Shown here: positions 51,155 to 62,024 of the stretch, in pieces
Layout: each line of letters begins with the position of its first letter
Numbering within the stretch: the stretch's first letter is position 1
Source of the DNA: Candidatus Accumulibacter adjunctus
GTDB lineage: Bacteria > Pseudomonadota > Gammaproteobacteria > Burkholderiales > Rhodocyclaceae
Assembly (NCBI GenBank): GCA_000585015.1
Contig: JFAX01000011.1
Span: 38,810 to 102,809 of the forward strand
Length of the DNA stretch: 64,000 nt
Reading direction: 5' to 3'
Program-made: the position numbers and the translations under genes
Notes under the pieces: model-generated
Databases searched by the model: none
Seen by the model: the letters and a program-made list of their open reading frames with translations, nothing else
What the model was told of the DNA's origin: nothing

Positions 51155-52390
51155 GTGATGGTGCCCGCGCAGCCGGAACTGGACGTCAGCCGTCTCGGCC
51201 AGGTGTTCACGCCGCCAGCGATCGTCGACCTGATGCTCTCGCTGGTGCGCAATCGCGGTCGCGTCCTCGAGCCCGCCTGCGGCGATGGCGCCTTCCTGCA
51301 GCATTTCCCGTTCGCCGTCGGCATCGAGATCGATCCGCGCCACGCGCCACCTGGCGCTCGCGTCATGGATTTCTTTGCCCTGCCGGCCGAAGAGTCGTTC
51401 GCCACGGTGATCGGCAATCCGCCCTATGTGCGCTACCAGGACATCGCCGTCGCGACCCGTCTCCTCATCCGGCGCAGCGTGCTCGATGGACGTGCCAACC
51501 TCTATCTGTTCTTCATCGAGCAGTGCTTGCGGCATCTCGCTCCCGGTGGTGAACTCGTCTTCATCACCCCGCGCGATTTCCTCAAGGCAACGTCGGCGGT
51601 GCCACTCAACCGCCTGCTGTACGCGGCGGGGACGATCACCGATTTCGTCGAACTCGGCGATTCGCGGCTGTTCGACGATGCAACGCCGAATTGCGCCATC
51701 TGGCGTTTCGAGCGCGGCAATTTTTCACGCCGGACGCGCTACGCGGCGCAGGGCGTTGCCGATGGGCTGGCAGGCCTGGCGCGGTTGCAGTGGGACGAGC
51801 GCCATTTCGTCGAGAGCGGCGGGCACCTTCTGTTCACGCGCGGCGACTACGACCTGCACCTGGCCGACATCGCTTTCGTCAAGGTTGGCGCGGTCTCGGG
51901 CGCCGACGAGCTTTACGCCAGCGAGGTGTACGGCAATCGGAACTTCGTCTGCTCGTCGACGGTGCGCAGCGGCAGGACGCGGCGCATGCTGTGGTGTGAG
52001 GCAGGCGAACCGCCACCAGCGGCCCTGCTGCCGCACAAGGAACGCCTGATCACGCGTCGCATTCGATCCTTCGACGAGTCCAACTGGTGGCACTGGGGGC
52101 GCGGCTATCATCAGTCGGCCTTGCCACGGGTCTATGTCAACGGCAAGACGCGCAGCCCGCGACCCTTCTTCTGCCATTCCTGTACGCATTATGATGGGTC
52201 GGTGTTGGCAATCTTCCCGCACGATCCGCTGCTTGCCGTGCAGCGACTGGCGGATGCGCTGAACACCGTCGACTGGTTGGATCTCGGTTTCGTCTGCGAT
52301 GGCCGCTTCCTGTTCACCCAACGCAGCCTCGAGCAGACTCCGCTTCCCAGCCCGCTGCGAGCCCTGCTGCCGGCTCGCGGTGTAGAATGA
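51155..52390 (+). CDS. class I SAM-dependent DNA adenine-N6 methyltransferase (NPPY)
   Basis: LGQVFTPPAIVDLML...VLEPACGDGAFLQHF...VIGNPPYVRYQ. Confidence 0.88.
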   Translation: MMVPAQPELDVSRLGQVFTPPAIVDLMLSLVRNRGRVLEPACGDGAFLQHFPFAVGIEIDPRHAPPGARVMDFFALPAEESFATVIGNPPYVRYQDIAVATRLLIRRSVLDGRANLYLFFIEQCLRHLAPGGELVFITPRDFLKATSAVPLNRLLYAAGTITDFVELGDSRLFDDATPNCAIWRFERGNFSRRTRYAAQGVADGLAGLARLQWDERHFVESGGHLLFTRGDYDLHLADIAFVKVGAVSGADELYASEVYGNRNFVCSSTVRSGRTRRMLWCEAGEPPPAALLPHKERLITRRIRSFDESNWWHWGRGYHQSALPRVYVNGKTRSPRPFFCHSCTHYDGSVLAIFPHDPLLAVQRLADALNTVDWLDLGFVCDGRFLFTQRSLEQTPLPSPLRALLPARGVE

Positions 52391-52440
52391 ACGATTGCCG
52401 CGCAGCCGGATGAGCACATCGGCGAGGAAAACTGGAGCCC

Positions 52441-53751
52441 ATGGTCCCACATCTGAAAACCGCACTGGATGGTCCGCTGCTCGAAATCGAAAGGCGTTTC
52501 CTCGACCTGATGCCCGAGATCGAGCGCTGGTTCCGCGCCCAATGGCAGGAGCACACGCCGCCGTTCTATGGCTCGGTCGACCTGCGCAATGCAGGTTTCA
52601 AACTGGCGCCGGTCGACATGAACCTGTTTCCCGGCGGCTTCAACAACCTCGACGCGACCTTTCTGCCGCTCTGCGTCCAGGCAGCCATGACGGCGGTCGA
52701 CCGCATCTGCCCGGACGCCAGGCGCCTGCTGCTGATCCCGGAAAACCACACGCGCAACCTCTTCTACTTGCAGAATGTCGCCCAGATCGCGAAGTTCCTG
52801 CGCCTGACCGGACTCGAGGTTCGCCTTGGATCGTTGCTGCCCGGGATCGAGCGGCCGACGCCGGTGGAACTCGCCGATGGCACGACGCTCCTGCTCGAGC
52901 CGCTGCAGCGCAACGGGTCGCGGCTTGGGCTGGGCGGCTTCGAGCCCTGCGCCATTCTGCTCAACAACGATCTCTCGGCGGGGATTCCGGAGGTGCTGCG
53001 CGACCTCGACGAGCAGTTCGTCCTGCCGCCGCTGCACGCGGGTTGGGCGCTGCGCCGGAAGTCGAACCACTTTGCCGCCTACGACACGGTGGCGAGCGAC
53101 TTCGCGCGGCTGACGGGCATCGACGCGTGGCGGATCAATCCCTACTTTTCGGTCTGCAGCAGTGTCAACTTTCATCAGCGGCAGGGGGAAGAGTGTCTGG
53201 CTGCGAATGTCGACGCGGTGCTCGAACTGATTCGCGAGAAGTACCGCCAGTACGAGATCGAGGAAACGCCCTACGTCGTGGTCAAGGCCGACGCCGGAAC
53301 CTATGGCATGGGGGTGATGACGGTCAAGGATGCGGCGCAGGTGACGGGCCTCAGCCGCCGGCAGCGCAACAAGATGTCGGTGATCAAGGAGGGTTTGGCG
53401 GTCTCCCAGGTGATCATCCAGGAAGGCGTGCACAGCTTCGAACGGGTCGGCAGCGGCAGCGAGGAGGGGGTCGCCGAACCGGTGGTCTACATGATCGACC
53501 GTTTCGTCGTCGGCGGCTTCTACCGGGTGCACAGCGGGCGGGGCCCGGACGAGAACCTGAATGCGCCGGGAATGCATTTCCAGCCGCTCGCCTTCGCGAC
53601 CAGTTGCTCGCTGCCCGATCATTGCCAGAACCCGGACGCGGCGCCGAACCGTTTTTATGCCTATGGCGTCGTCGCCCGCCTGGCACAGCTGGCTGCTTCA
53701 GTCGAACTCGAACGTACTGCACCCGTCAAGGAGCCGCTACCGTGCGCCTAG
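52441..53751 (+). CDS. gshA: glutamate-cysteine ligase (proteobacterial TIGR02049 type)
   Basis: FYGSVDLRNAGFKLAPVDMNLFPGGFNNLD...VVKADAGTYGMGVMTVKDA. Confidence 0.93.
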   Translation: MVPHLKTALDGPLLEIERRFLDLMPEIERWFRAQWQEHTPPFYGSVDLRNAGFKLAPVDMNLFPGGFNNLDATFLPLCVQAAMTAVDRICPDARRLLLIPENHTRNLFYLQNVAQIAKFLRLTGLEVRLGSLLPGIERPTPVELADGTTLLLEPLQRNGSRLGLGGFEPCAILLNNDLSAGIPEVLRDLDEQFVLPPLHAGWALRRKSNHFAAYDTVASDFARLTGIDAWRINPYFSVCSSVNFHQRQGEECLAANVDAVLELIREKYRQYEIEETPYVVVKADAGTYGMGVMTVKDAAQVTGLSRRQRNKMSVIKEGLAVSQVIIQEGVHSFERVGSGSEEGVAEPVVYMIDRFVVGGFYRVHSGRGPDENLNAPGMHFQPLAFATSCSLPDHCQNPDAAPNRFYAYGVVARLAQLAASVELERTAPVKEPLPCA

Positions 53752-54695
53752 CATTCATCGTCGATCGCCTGCAGTCGCTGCGGGCCTACAAGGACACGAG
53801 CATCGCCATCATGCGTGCCGCCCAGGCGGCCGGACACGCCGTGTGGACGATCCAGCAGGAGGCGATCCACTGGTCGCCGCTGCACGGCGTGTGTGCCGAA
53901 GCGGTGCACCTCGAAATGCTCGCCGACGACACCGACTGGTTCGTCGAGGTCGATCGGCACGTCGTCGCCCTGCGTGATTTTCGCGCCGTGCTGATGCGCA
54001 AGGATCCACCCTTCGACATCGAGTACGTCACCACCACCTGGTTGCTCGAGCGGGCTGAAGCCGAGGGTGCGCGCATCTTCAACCGGCCACGTGCCCTGCG
54101 CGATCACCCGGAAAAGCTGTCGATCACCGAGTTCGCCCGCTTCACGGTACCGACGACGGTCGCCCGGGACGGTGGCATCATCCACTCCTTCATTGATACC
54201 GAGCGCGACGTGATCCTGAAGCCGCTCGGGGGCATGGGCGGCAGCGAGGTCTTCCACGTGCGCCACGACGATCCCAACCGCAACGTGATCGTCGAGGCGC
54301 TGACGCACGCTGGTGCGCGAACGATCATGGCGCAGCGCTACATTCCCGAGATCGCCGACGGCGACAAGCGCATCCTGCTCGTCGCCGGCGAGGTGGTTCC
54401 CTTCTGCCTGGCGCGCATTCCGAAGGCCGGCGAGACCCGTGGCAACCTGGCTGCCGGCGGCAAGGGCGTGGCGCGGCCATTGAGTCCGCGTGACCTCGAG
54501 ATCGCTGGCACACTGGCGCCGGTACTCGCCGCCCGGGGTCTGCTGCTGGTCGGTCTCGACGTCATCGGCGACTGGTTGACCGAGATCAACGTCACCAGCC
54601 CGACGTGCATGGTGGAGATTGCCGAGCAGACGGGTTTCGACGCCGCTGCCCTGTTCGTCGCCGCGCTGGAGCGTCGGTGCGTGGCCGCTGCCTAG
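53742..54695 (+). CDS. gshB: glutathione synthase (GTG start)
   Basis: RLAFIVDRLQSLRAYKDTSIAIMRAAQAAGH...VILKPLGGMGGSEVFHV...EINVTSPTCMVEI. Confidence 0.95.
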   Translation: MRLAFIVDRLQSLRAYKDTSIAIMRAAQAAGHAVWTIQQEAIHWSPLHGVCAEAVHLEMLADDTDWFVEVDRHVVALRDFRAVLMRKDPPFDIEYVTTTWLLERAEAEGARIFNRPRALRDHPEKLSITEFARFTVPTTVARDGGIIHSFIDTERDVILKPLGGMGGSEVFHVRHDDPNRNVIVEALTHAGARTIMAQRYIPEIADGDKRILLVAGEVVPFCLARIPKAGETRGNLAAGGKGVARPLSPRDLEIAGTLAPVLAARGLLLVGLDVIGDWLTEINVTSPTCMVEIAEQTGFDAAALFVAALERRCVAAA

Positions 54696-55720
54696 GCTTC
54701 GCCGGCGTCCTGCTCTGGGTTTTCGTTGCCGCCTGCAGCAGGGCGCCGGTGTACCAGCAGGAATCCTTCGTCTTCGGAACTCGCGTCGAAGTGTTGATCG
54801 CCGGTCTGCCCGAAGCGCGGGCACGGGCGGCGGCGGCTGCGGTGCTGCGCGAGTTCGATCGCCTGCATCGCACCTACCACGCCTGGAGACCATCCGAGCT
54901 GAGTGCGCTCAACGCCGCCCTGGCGGCTGGCAGAGTCCAGACGGTGAGCGAGGAGATGGCAGAACTGCTGGTCGACGCACAACGTCTGGCGCGGCTCGGC
55001 GATGGGCTGTTCGACCCTGGCATCGGTCGGCTGATCGAACTCTGGGGGTTTCACTCGGACGAGCTGCCGACTGGACTGCCGGATGAGGCGGCGCTGGCTG
55101 CCTGGCGCAGCGCCCAGCCGGGCATTGCCGATCTGCACCTGAGCGGGCTGCAGGCGAGCAGCCGGCAGCGCCAACTGGCGATCGATTTCGGCGGTTATCT
55201 CAAGGGCGTTGCGCTCGACCGCGCGACGAGCATCCTGCGGGCGCAGGGGGTTGGCAACGCGCTGGTGAACATTGGCGGCAACGTCATGGTGCTCGGCAGC
55301 CGCAATGGCCAGCGCTGGCGGGTGGGAATCCAGCACCCGCGGCAGCCCGGGCCGATGGCGACGATCGAACTCGACGATGGCGAGGCGGTCGGCACCTCGG
55401 GCGATTACCAGCGCTACTTCGAGGTCGCGGGCAGGCGTTACGCGCATCTCCTCGATCCGCGCAGCGGCCGGCCGGCGTCCGGTACGCAGGCCTTGACCGT
55501 GCTGATCACGGCCCGCCCGGCGGCTGGAGCACTTTCCGATGCTGCTTCGAAGCCCTTGTTCATCGCCGGCGGCGACTGGCCGGCCTTCGCCCGTCGGTTG
55601 CAGGTGGCGCATGTCCTGCGTGTCGATGGCGACGGGCGCTGGCAGCTCAGCAGGGCAATGCAGGATCGCCTGGAGTTCGTCGGTGGGCGGCCGCGGGCAC
55701 TCGAAGTCGTGCCCCCCTGA
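54677..55720 (+). CDS. apbE: FAD:protein FMN transferase (ApbE), GTG start
   Basis: FGTRVEVLIAGL...LAIDFGGYLKGVALDRA...ALVNIGGNVMVLG...HLLDPRSGRPA. Confidence 0.93.
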   Translation: MRGRCLGFAGVLLWVFVAACSRAPVYQQESFVFGTRVEVLIAGLPEARARAAAAAVLREFDRLHRTYHAWRPSELSALNAALAAGRVQTVSEEMAELLVDAQRLARLGDGLFDPGIGRLIELWGFHSDELPTGLPDEAALAAWRSAQPGIADLHLSGLQASSRQRQLAIDFGGYLKGVALDRATSILRAQGVGNALVNIGGNVMVLGSRNGQRWRVGIQHPRQPGPMATIELDDGEAVGTSGDYQRYFEVAGRRYAHLLDPRSGRPASGTQALTVLITARPAAGALSDAASKPLFIAGGDWPAFARRLQVAHVLRVDGDGRWQLSRAMQDRLEFVGGRPRALEVVPP

Positions 55721-55795
55721 GGCACCTCGCTGCGATCGCCGTCGAGAGCGCGGCGGAATGGCTTAGAATGGCGACCTGTCGCAAAGGATGCTGCA

Positions 55796-56209
55796 ATGAT
55801 CGGTATATTTCTGGTGACGCACGGGACCCTCGGCGAGAGCCTCATCCAGAACGTCTGTCACGTGCTCAACAAGCGGCCGCCACTGATCGCGCAGCTCGGT
55901 GTTGCGGCGCAGGACGACCCGCTCGACATCCTGCCGCTGGCGCGTCTGTTGCTGCAGGAGGTCGACGGCGGCGAGGGTGTCCTGGTGATGACCGATGTCT
56001 TCGGCGCCACGCCCGGCAACCTCGCCCTCAAGCTGCTCGCGCCGGGTCGTGTCGAAGGGGTCTCCGGGGTCAGCCTGCCGATGTTGCTGCGGGCACTGAC
56101 CTATCGCGAGCGCGGGATGGAAACCATGGTCCAGAAGGCAATCAGCGGCGCCCGTGACGGTGTGGTCAGGTTGCCGCCGGCGCTGGGCAGCGGTGCGGGG
56201 GAGGGTTGA
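55796..56209 (+). CDS. PTS mannose/fructose-type EIIA
   Basis: IGIFLVTHGTLGESLIQNVCHVL...VLVMTDVFGATPGNLALKL. Confidence 0.92.
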   Translation: MIGIFLVTHGTLGESLIQNVCHVLNKRPPLIAQLGVAAQDDPLDILPLARLLLQEVDGGEGVLVMTDVFGATPGNLALKLLAPGRVEGVSGVSLPMLLRALTYRERGMETMVQKAISGARDGVVRLPPALGSGAGEG

Positions 56210-56479
56210 ATGGTACGTGCCGAAGTCGAGATCCGCAACAAGCTCGGGTTGCACGCGCGCGCTTCAGCCAAGCTGACGCAGCTTGCGGGTGGGTTTGCCA
56301 GCGAGGTGTGGATGGAAAAGGGGAGCCGCCGGATCAACGCCAAGAGCATCATGGGCGTGATGATGCTGGCGGCCGGCAAGGGTTCCACGGTGATCGTCGA
56401 GACCGATGGTGCGGATGAACAGGCGGCGAATGAGGCGATTCTCGAACTGATCGCCAGCCGCTTCGGAGAGGCGGAGTGA
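56210..56479 (+). CDS. ptsH: HPr phosphocarrier
   Basis: IRNKLGLHARASAKLTQLAGGF...RRINAKSIMGVMMLAAGKGSTV. Confidence 0.96.
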   Translation: MVRAEVEIRNKLGLHARASAKLTQLAGGFASEVWMEKGSRRINAKSIMGVMMLAAGKGSTVIVETDGADEQAANEAILELIASRFGEAE

Positions 56480-56486
56480 ACGCGGC

Positions 56487-58229
56487 ATGAGTTTTACCCT
56501 GCATGGCCTGCCGGTATCGGCCGGTATCGCGATCGGCCAGGCGCACCTGATGTCGCACGCGACGCTCGAGGTGTCGCATCTGGTGATCTCGCCACGCATG
56601 GTGGACAAAGAGGTTGCCCGCTTCGAAGCGGCGCTGGCGCGCGTGCGCGACGAGTTCGCCGCGCTCAAGGGCCGCACGCAGCACAGCTCGGCGGAGTTCG
56701 GCGCTTTCATCGACCTGCACTCGATGATCCTGTCCGACCCCGAACTGGCCGAGGTCCCGAAGGATCTGATCCGCGAGCGTCGCTGCAACGCCGAGTGGGC
56801 GCTGGTGCAGCAAATGGAAGTGCTGGTCGACCAGTTCGAGAAGTTCGACGATCAGTACCTGCGCGAGCGCAGCTACGACGTCCGCCAAGTCGTTGAAAGG
56901 GTGATCAAGGAACTCGTCGGTCAACCGGGCCGCATGGCGCTGAAGTCGAGCAAGGGATTGAAGGAGGAGAACCTGATCGTCGTCGCGCATGATCTCTCGC
57001 CGGCCGACGTCATCGCCTACAAGGAGCATCACTTTGCCGCCTTCGTCACCGACGTCGGCGGCTCGACCTCGCACACTGCGATTCTTGCCCGCAGCCTGCG
57101 CATCCCCGCAGTTCTCGGTCTGCACAACGCCAGGCAGCTGATCCGCGACAAGGAAGTGTTGATTGTGGACGGCACGCGTGGCGTGCTGATCGTCAATCCC
57201 GATCCGCGCATACTCGACGAATACCGGCTGCGCAAGACGCAGATCGAGCTCGAGCGCTCGAAGCTCCGGCGTCTGAAGACGGCGCGCTCGGTGACTCTCG
57301 ACGGCGTCGACATCGATCTGCACGCCAACATCGAGCTGCCCGGCGACGTGGCGAACGCACTCGATGGTGGCGCCGAGGGCATCGGCCTGTTCCGCACCGA
57401 ATTCCTCTTCCTCGACCGGGGCGACATGCCGACGGAGGAAGAGCAGTTCGAGGCCTACAGCGCGGTCGTAAAGGGGATGGGTGGCCGGCCGGTGACCATT
57501 CGTACCTTCGATCTGGGCTACGACAAGGACCTCCATCCGGAGAAGGTTTTCGGCGAACGCCTGCAGAGCAACCCGGCGCTCGGACTGCGCGCGATCCGCC
57601 TGTCGCTGGCCGAGCCAAAGATGTTCCAGACACAGTTGCGCGCCATCCTGCGCGCGTCGCGCCACGGCAAGATCAGGCTGTTGATTCCGATGCTCTCACA
57701 GGCACACGAGATCGACCAGACGCTGGCGGCGATCGAGCGCGCGAAGTCGAGCCTGCGCGGCGAAGCGGCCGCTTTTGACGAGGCGATCGAGGTTGGCGCG
57801 ATGATCGAGATTCCGGCGGCAGCTCTGGCCATTGGTCTGTTTCTGCGCCGCATGCACTTCCTGTCGATCGGCACCAACGACCTGATCCAATACACGCTGG
57901 CCATCGATCGCAGTGACGAACAGGTCGCGCCGCTTTACGATCCGCTGCATCCGGCCGTGCTGATGCTGCTCGCGCACACCATCGCCAGTGCGGAGAAGGT
58001 CAACGTCCCGGTTTCGATCTGTGGTGAACTCGCGGGTGACCCGTCGCTGACACGCCTGCTGCTGGGCATGGGGCTGCGGCAGTTCTCGATGCATCCGGCG
58101 CAGATTCTCGCAGTCAAGCAGACGATCATGCAGAGCAACTGTGCCGAGCTGGCGCCGATCGTCCGCCGCCTGCTGCGTCATGAGGAGCCGGCAAAGATCC
58201 GGGAACAGCTGGCCAAGCTCAACGGGTAA
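56487..58229 (+). CDS. ptsI: PTS enzyme I
   Basis: [56 protein letters not shown]. Confidence 0.97.
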   Translation: MSFTLHGLPVSAGIAIGQAHLMSHATLEVSHLVISPRMVDKEVARFEAALARVRDEFAALKGRTQHSSAEFGAFIDLHSMILSDPELAEVPKDLIRERRCNAEWALVQQMEVLVDQFEKFDDQYLRERSYDVRQVVERVIKELVGQPGRMALKSSKGLKEENLIVVAHDLSPADVIAYKEHHFAAFVTDVGGSTSHTAILARSLRIPAVLGLHNARQLIRDKEVLIVDGTRGVLIVNPDPRILDEYRLRKTQIELERSKLRRLKTARSVTLDGVDIDLHANIELPGDVANALDGGAEGIGLFRTEFLFLDRGDMPTEEEQFEAYSAVVKGMGGRPVTIRTFDLGYDKDLHPEKVFGERLQSNPALGLRAIRLSLAEPKMFQTQLRAILRASRHGKIRLLIPMLSQAHEIDQTLAAIERAKSSLRGEAAAFDEAIEVGAMIEIPAAALAIGLFLRRMHFLSIGTNDLIQYTLAIDRSDEQVAPLYDPLHPAVLMLLAHTIASAEKVNVPVSICGELAGDPSLTRLLLGMGLRQFSMHPAQILAVKQTIMQSNCAELAPIVRRLLRHEEPAKIREQLAKLNG

Positions 58230-58242
58230 CGGTCGAACAGTG

Positions 58243-59370
58243 ATGTCATCAGAGAATTCCGTCGGCGTCGTCGCCGCGCAACGAGTACGCTTCGCCTCGC
58301 CCTTGCTGCTCAAGAGCGGTGCCGAACTGCCCGGCTTCGAGCTCGTCTTCGAGACCTATGGCACGCTCAACGCCGCGCAGTCGAACGCGGTCTTGGTCTG
58401 CCATGCGCTTTCTGGCAGTCACCACATCGCCGGCCACTATGCCGACGATCCGGAAAACGTCGGCTGGTGGGACAATCTGGTCGGTCCGGGGAAGCCGCTC
58501 GACACGCGGAAATTCTTCGTCGTTGGCGTCAACAATCTCGGCGGTTGCTATGGTTCCACCGGACCGCTGTCGGTCAATCCCGCAACGGGCCGGCGTTACG
58601 GCGCCGACTTTCCGATGGTGACGGTCGAGGACTGGGTCGCGGCACAGGCACGCCTTGCCGACCACCTGGGCATCGCAACCTGGGCCGCCGTCGTCGGCGG
58701 CAGCCTGGGAGGAATGCAGGCACTGGCGTGGTCGATACAGCTTCCGCAACGCATCCGGCATGCTCTGGTGATCGCCTCGGCGCCGAAGCTGTCGGCACAG
58801 AACATCGCTTTCAACGAGGTGGCGCGGCAGGCAATCGTCTCCGACCCCGACTTTCACGCCGGCCACTACGCCGAGAACGGGGTCATTCCGACGCGTGGCC
58901 TGCGCCTGGCGCGCATGGTGGGCCACATCACCTATCTCTCCGACAGCCAGATGGGTGAGAAATTCGGTCGCCAGTTGCGGCATGGAGCGCACAACTTCAG
59001 CTACGACGTCGACTTCGAGATCGAGTCCTACCTGCGTTACCAAGGCGACAAGTTCGCGCGCTTCTTCGACGCCAACACCTACCTGATGATGACCAAGGCG
59101 CTCGATTATTTCGACCCCGCCTATGAGTATGACGGGAATCTGGCGGCTGCCCTGGCGCGCGCGCAAGCCAGCTTCTTCGTGGCCAGTTTTTCGACCGATT
59201 GGCGCTTCGCGCCGGCGCGTTCGCGGGAGATCGTCTTCGCCCTGCTGCACAATCGATTGCGTGTGGCGTATGCCGAGATCGAATGCGACGCCGGACACGA
59301 CTCGTTCCTGCTCGACGACCCGCATTATCATTCGCTGCTGCGCGCCTACCTGGAGAACATCAGCGTATGA
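58243..59370 (+). CDS. metX: homoserine O-acyltransferase
   Basis: [51 protein letters not shown]. Confidence 0.96.
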   Translation: MSSENSVGVVAAQRVRFASPLLLKSGAELPGFELVFETYGTLNAAQSNAVLVCHALSGSHHIAGHYADDPENVGWWDNLVGPGKPLDTRKFFVVGVNNLGGCYGSTGPLSVNPATGRRYGADFPMVTVEDWVAAQARLADHLGIATWAAVVGGSLGGMQALAWSIQLPQRIRHALVIASAPKLSAQNIAFNEVARQAIVSDPDFHAGHYAENGVIPTRGLRLARMVGHITYLSDSQMGEKFGRQLRHGAHNFSYDVDFEIESYLRYQGDKFARFFDANTYLMMTKALDYFDPAYEYDGNLAAALARAQASFFVASFSTDWRFAPARSREIVFALLHNRLRVAYAEIECDAGHDSFLLDDPHYHSLLRAYLENISV

Positions 59371-59990
59371 CCGAGCACGAGAGAAGGGTCAAGGCGGAAC
59401 AGCGGGAGCGGTTCGACTTTGCCGTCATTGCCGGCTGGATTCCGCCGGGTGAGCGTGTGCTCGATCTCGGTTGTGGTGACGGCAGGCTGTTGCGCTACCT
59501 CAGCGAGACGCGCGACGTCAGCGGTTACGGGGTCGAGATCGATGGCGACAGCGTGCTCGGTTGCATCCGCAACGGCGTCGACGTCATCCAGATGGACATC
59601 GAGTGCGGGCTGTCCGGTTTCGAGGACAAGTCCTTCGATCACGTCATCATCTCGCAGGCGCTGCAGACGATGCTTGCCACGGAAGGCACCCTCAACGAGA
59701 TGCTGCGTGTCGCCGACGAAGCGGTGGTCAGCTTCCCCAACTTCGCCTACCGAAGCAATCGCGCGGCGATCGCTGCCGGGCGCATGCCGGTTTCCGAGGA
59801 CTTGCCATACGACTGGTTCGATACGCCGAACGTACGCTTCTTCACCATCGCCGATTTCGAGGATCTGTGTGCTCGGCTTGGTATCCAGATTCGCGAGCGC
59901 CTGGCCTTCGATGAAGCAGGTCGCGAGGTCAGCGACGATCCCAACCTCAACGGCAGCCTGGCTTTCTATCGTCTCGGACGCGCCACTTGA
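59367..59990 (+). CDS. metW: methionine biosynthesis protein MetW
   Basis: [51 protein letters not shown]; overlaps metX. Confidence 0.95.
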   Translation: MTEHERRVKAEQRERFDFAVIAGWIPPGERVLDLGCGDGRLLRYLSETRDVSGYGVEIDGDSVLGCIRNGVDVIQMDIECGLSGFEDKSFDHVIISQALQTMLATEGTLNEMLRVADEAVVSFPNFAYRSNRAAIAAGRMPVSEDLPYDWFDTPNVRFFTIADFEDLCARLGIQIRERLAFDEAGREVSDDPNLNGSLAFYRLGRAT

Positions 59991-61252
59991 TGATGCCTGG
60001 TTGGCTGCGCCTGCTGCTGACGAGGCGGATGCTGATCTGTGTGCTGACCGGATTCAGTTCCGGGATGCCGCTGTACCTGCTCCTCAACCTGCTGCCGGCA
60101 TGGTTGCGCAGCGAGAGTGTCGACCTGAAGACCATCGGCCTGTTTGCGCTGATCCAGTTTCCGTACACCTGGAAGTTCGTCTGGGCGCCGCTGCTCGACC
60201 GCTACCGCCTGCCACTCGGCCGCCGCCGCGGCTGGATGCTGCTGTCGCAGATCGGCCTCCTGTTGTCGATCGGGCTGCTTGGCGGGTTGTCCCCGGCGGC
60301 TGAGCTGACCGCGATCGTCTGGCTGTCGGTGGCGCTGGCTTTCCTGTCGGCAACCCAGGACATTGCCCTCGATGCGTTTCGCCGCGAGATCCTGAGTGAC
60401 GAGGAACTCGGTCTTGGCAACTCGGTGCATGTCAACGCCTATCGGGTCGCCGGTCTGGTGCCGGGGTCCCTGTCGCTCATTCTTGCCGACCTGCTGCCCT
60501 GGGCGCAGGTCTTCTGGATCACTGCCGCCTTCATGCTGCCGGGAATGGTCATGGCACTGCTGGTTGCCGAACCGGCGGTCTCCGGCGCGCCGAAGACCCT
60601 GCGCCAGGCGGTGGTCGAACCCTTCCACGAGTTCATCGGTCGCAAGGGCTGGTCGGGTGCGCTGCTGGTGCTTGGCTTCCTCTTCCTTTACAAGCTTGGC
60701 GATTCGCTGGCGACGGCGCTGTCGACGCCCTTCTACCTCGATCTGGGTTACAGCAAGACCGACATCGGCGTCATCGCCAAACACGCCGGCCTCTGGCCGG
60801 CGGTCTTCGGCGGCCTGCTCGGCGGACTGTGGATGGTGCGGCTGGGCATCAACCGCGCCCTCTGGCTGTTTGGCGTGGTGCAATGGGTGACCATTCTGGG
60901 CTTCGCCTGGCTCGCCTGGCGTGGCGTACAGACGAGCATCGACGGCGTCGACCGGGCGGCGCTGGCGGGTGTCATCGCTGCCGAGTACCTCGGCGTCGGG
61001 CTCGGTACCGCAGCCTTCACTGCCTTCATCGCGCGCGCCACCAACCCGGCCTTCACCGCCACCCAGTTCGCGCTGTTTACCAGCCTGGCGGCCGTACCGC
61101 GCACCTTCATCAATGCCGGTGCCGGGGCGCTCGTCGAGGCAGTGGGGTGGTTCAGCTTCTTCATCATCTGCTTCGTGCTTGCCGCGCCAGGCATGGCCCT
61201 GCTGCTCAAGGTCGCGCCATGGAACGAGACGCTGCCGTCGCCACGGCCCTGA
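59987..61252 (+). CDS. ampG: AmpG family MFS transporter
   Basis: GFSSGMPLYLLLNLLPAWLRSESVDLKTIGLFALIQFPYTWKFVWAPLLDR; LSATQDIALDAFR. Confidence 0.92.
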   Translation: MMMPGWLRLLLTRRMLICVLTGFSSGMPLYLLLNLLPAWLRSESVDLKTIGLFALIQFPYTWKFVWAPLLDRYRLPLGRRRGWMLLSQIGLLLSIGLLGGLSPAAELTAIVWLSVALAFLSATQDIALDAFRREILSDEELGLGNSVHVNAYRVAGLVPGSLSLILADLLPWAQVFWITAAFMLPGMVMALLVAEPAVSGAPKTLRQAVVEPFHEFIGRKGWSGALLVLGFLFLYKLGDSLATALSTPFYLDLGYSKTDIGVIAKHAGLWPAVFGGLLGGLWMVRLGINRALWLFGVVQWVTILGFAWLAWRGVQTSIDGVDRAALAGVIAAEYLGVGLGTAAFTAFIARATNPAFTATQFALFTSLAAVPRTFINAGAGALVEAVGWFSFFIICFVLAAPGMALLLKVAPWNETLPSPRP

Positions 61253-61950
61253 TCGCAGCCGCCCGGGAGCTGTCGCTGCGGCTGTCACGGCTCAGCTTCG
61301 GGCCGCCGGTCAGCCACGTCTACGACCCACTGGGCTATGCCTGGTCCGGCTACGAATGCTACCTGCGCCGTTATGCGGCAAGCGCCCGCAGGATTCTCTT
61401 CCTCGGCATGAACCCGGGCCCCTTCGGGATGGTGCAGACGGGCGTTCCGTTCGGCGAGGTGGCGGCGGTGCGGGACTGGCTTGGCATCAGCGTGCCTGTC
61501 GCGAAACCCGTGCGGGAGAACCCGTGGCGACCGATCGAAGGCTTCGCCTGTGCCCGTTCGGAGGTCAGCGGGCGACGGTTGTGGGGCTTGTTCCGCGAGC
61601 GCTTCGGCAGTCCGGAGGCTTTCTTCGCCGAGCATTTCGTCGCCAACTACTGCCCGCTCGCCTTTTTCGATCGTGGCCGCAACCTGACGCCCGACAAGCT
61701 GCCGGCAGCGGAGACCGCGCCGCTGCATGCTGCCTGTGACGATCACCTCAGGCTGCTGGTCTCGATCCTGCAGCCTGCGTGGGTGATCGGCATCGGCGCC
61801 TTCGCTGAGCAGCGGGCAGCCGCGGCTCTCGCCGGGATGCCGGTGCGAAGCGGTCGCATACTGCATCCGAGCCCCGCGAGTCCGGCCGCCAATCGTGGCT
61901 GGGCGACAGCGGCGACGCGGCAGATGCAGGCACTCGGAGCGTGGAGCTGA
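61219..61950 (+). CDS. SMUG1-like uracil-DNA glycosylase
   Basis: RRILFLGMNPGPFGMVQTGVPFGEVAAVRDWLGI; NYCPLAFFDRGRNLTPDKL; HPSPASPAANRGW. Confidence 0.88.
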   Translation: MERDAAVATALIAAARELSLRLSRLSFGPPVSHVYDPLGYAWSGYECYLRRYAASARRILFLGMNPGPFGMVQTGVPFGEVAAVRDWLGISVPVAKPVRENPWRPIEGFACARSEVSGRRLWGLFRERFGSPEAFFAEHFVANYCPLAFFDRGRNLTPDKLPAAETAPLHAACDDHLRLLVSILQPAWVIGIGAFAEQRAAAALAGMPVRSGRILHPSPASPAANRGWATAATRQMQALGAWS

Positions 61951-62024
61951 GTCTGCGCGATTCGCCCTCCGCTCTGGCTGTCGCGGCGACTTGCCGGGGG
62001 GCGCCAAGGCTGCTGCCGCGCCAC

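Noticed and set aside
52395-53741. N-terminal extension of the gshB ORF overlapping gshA
   Set aside because: Out-of-frame with gshA; the real gshB starts with GTG at 53742
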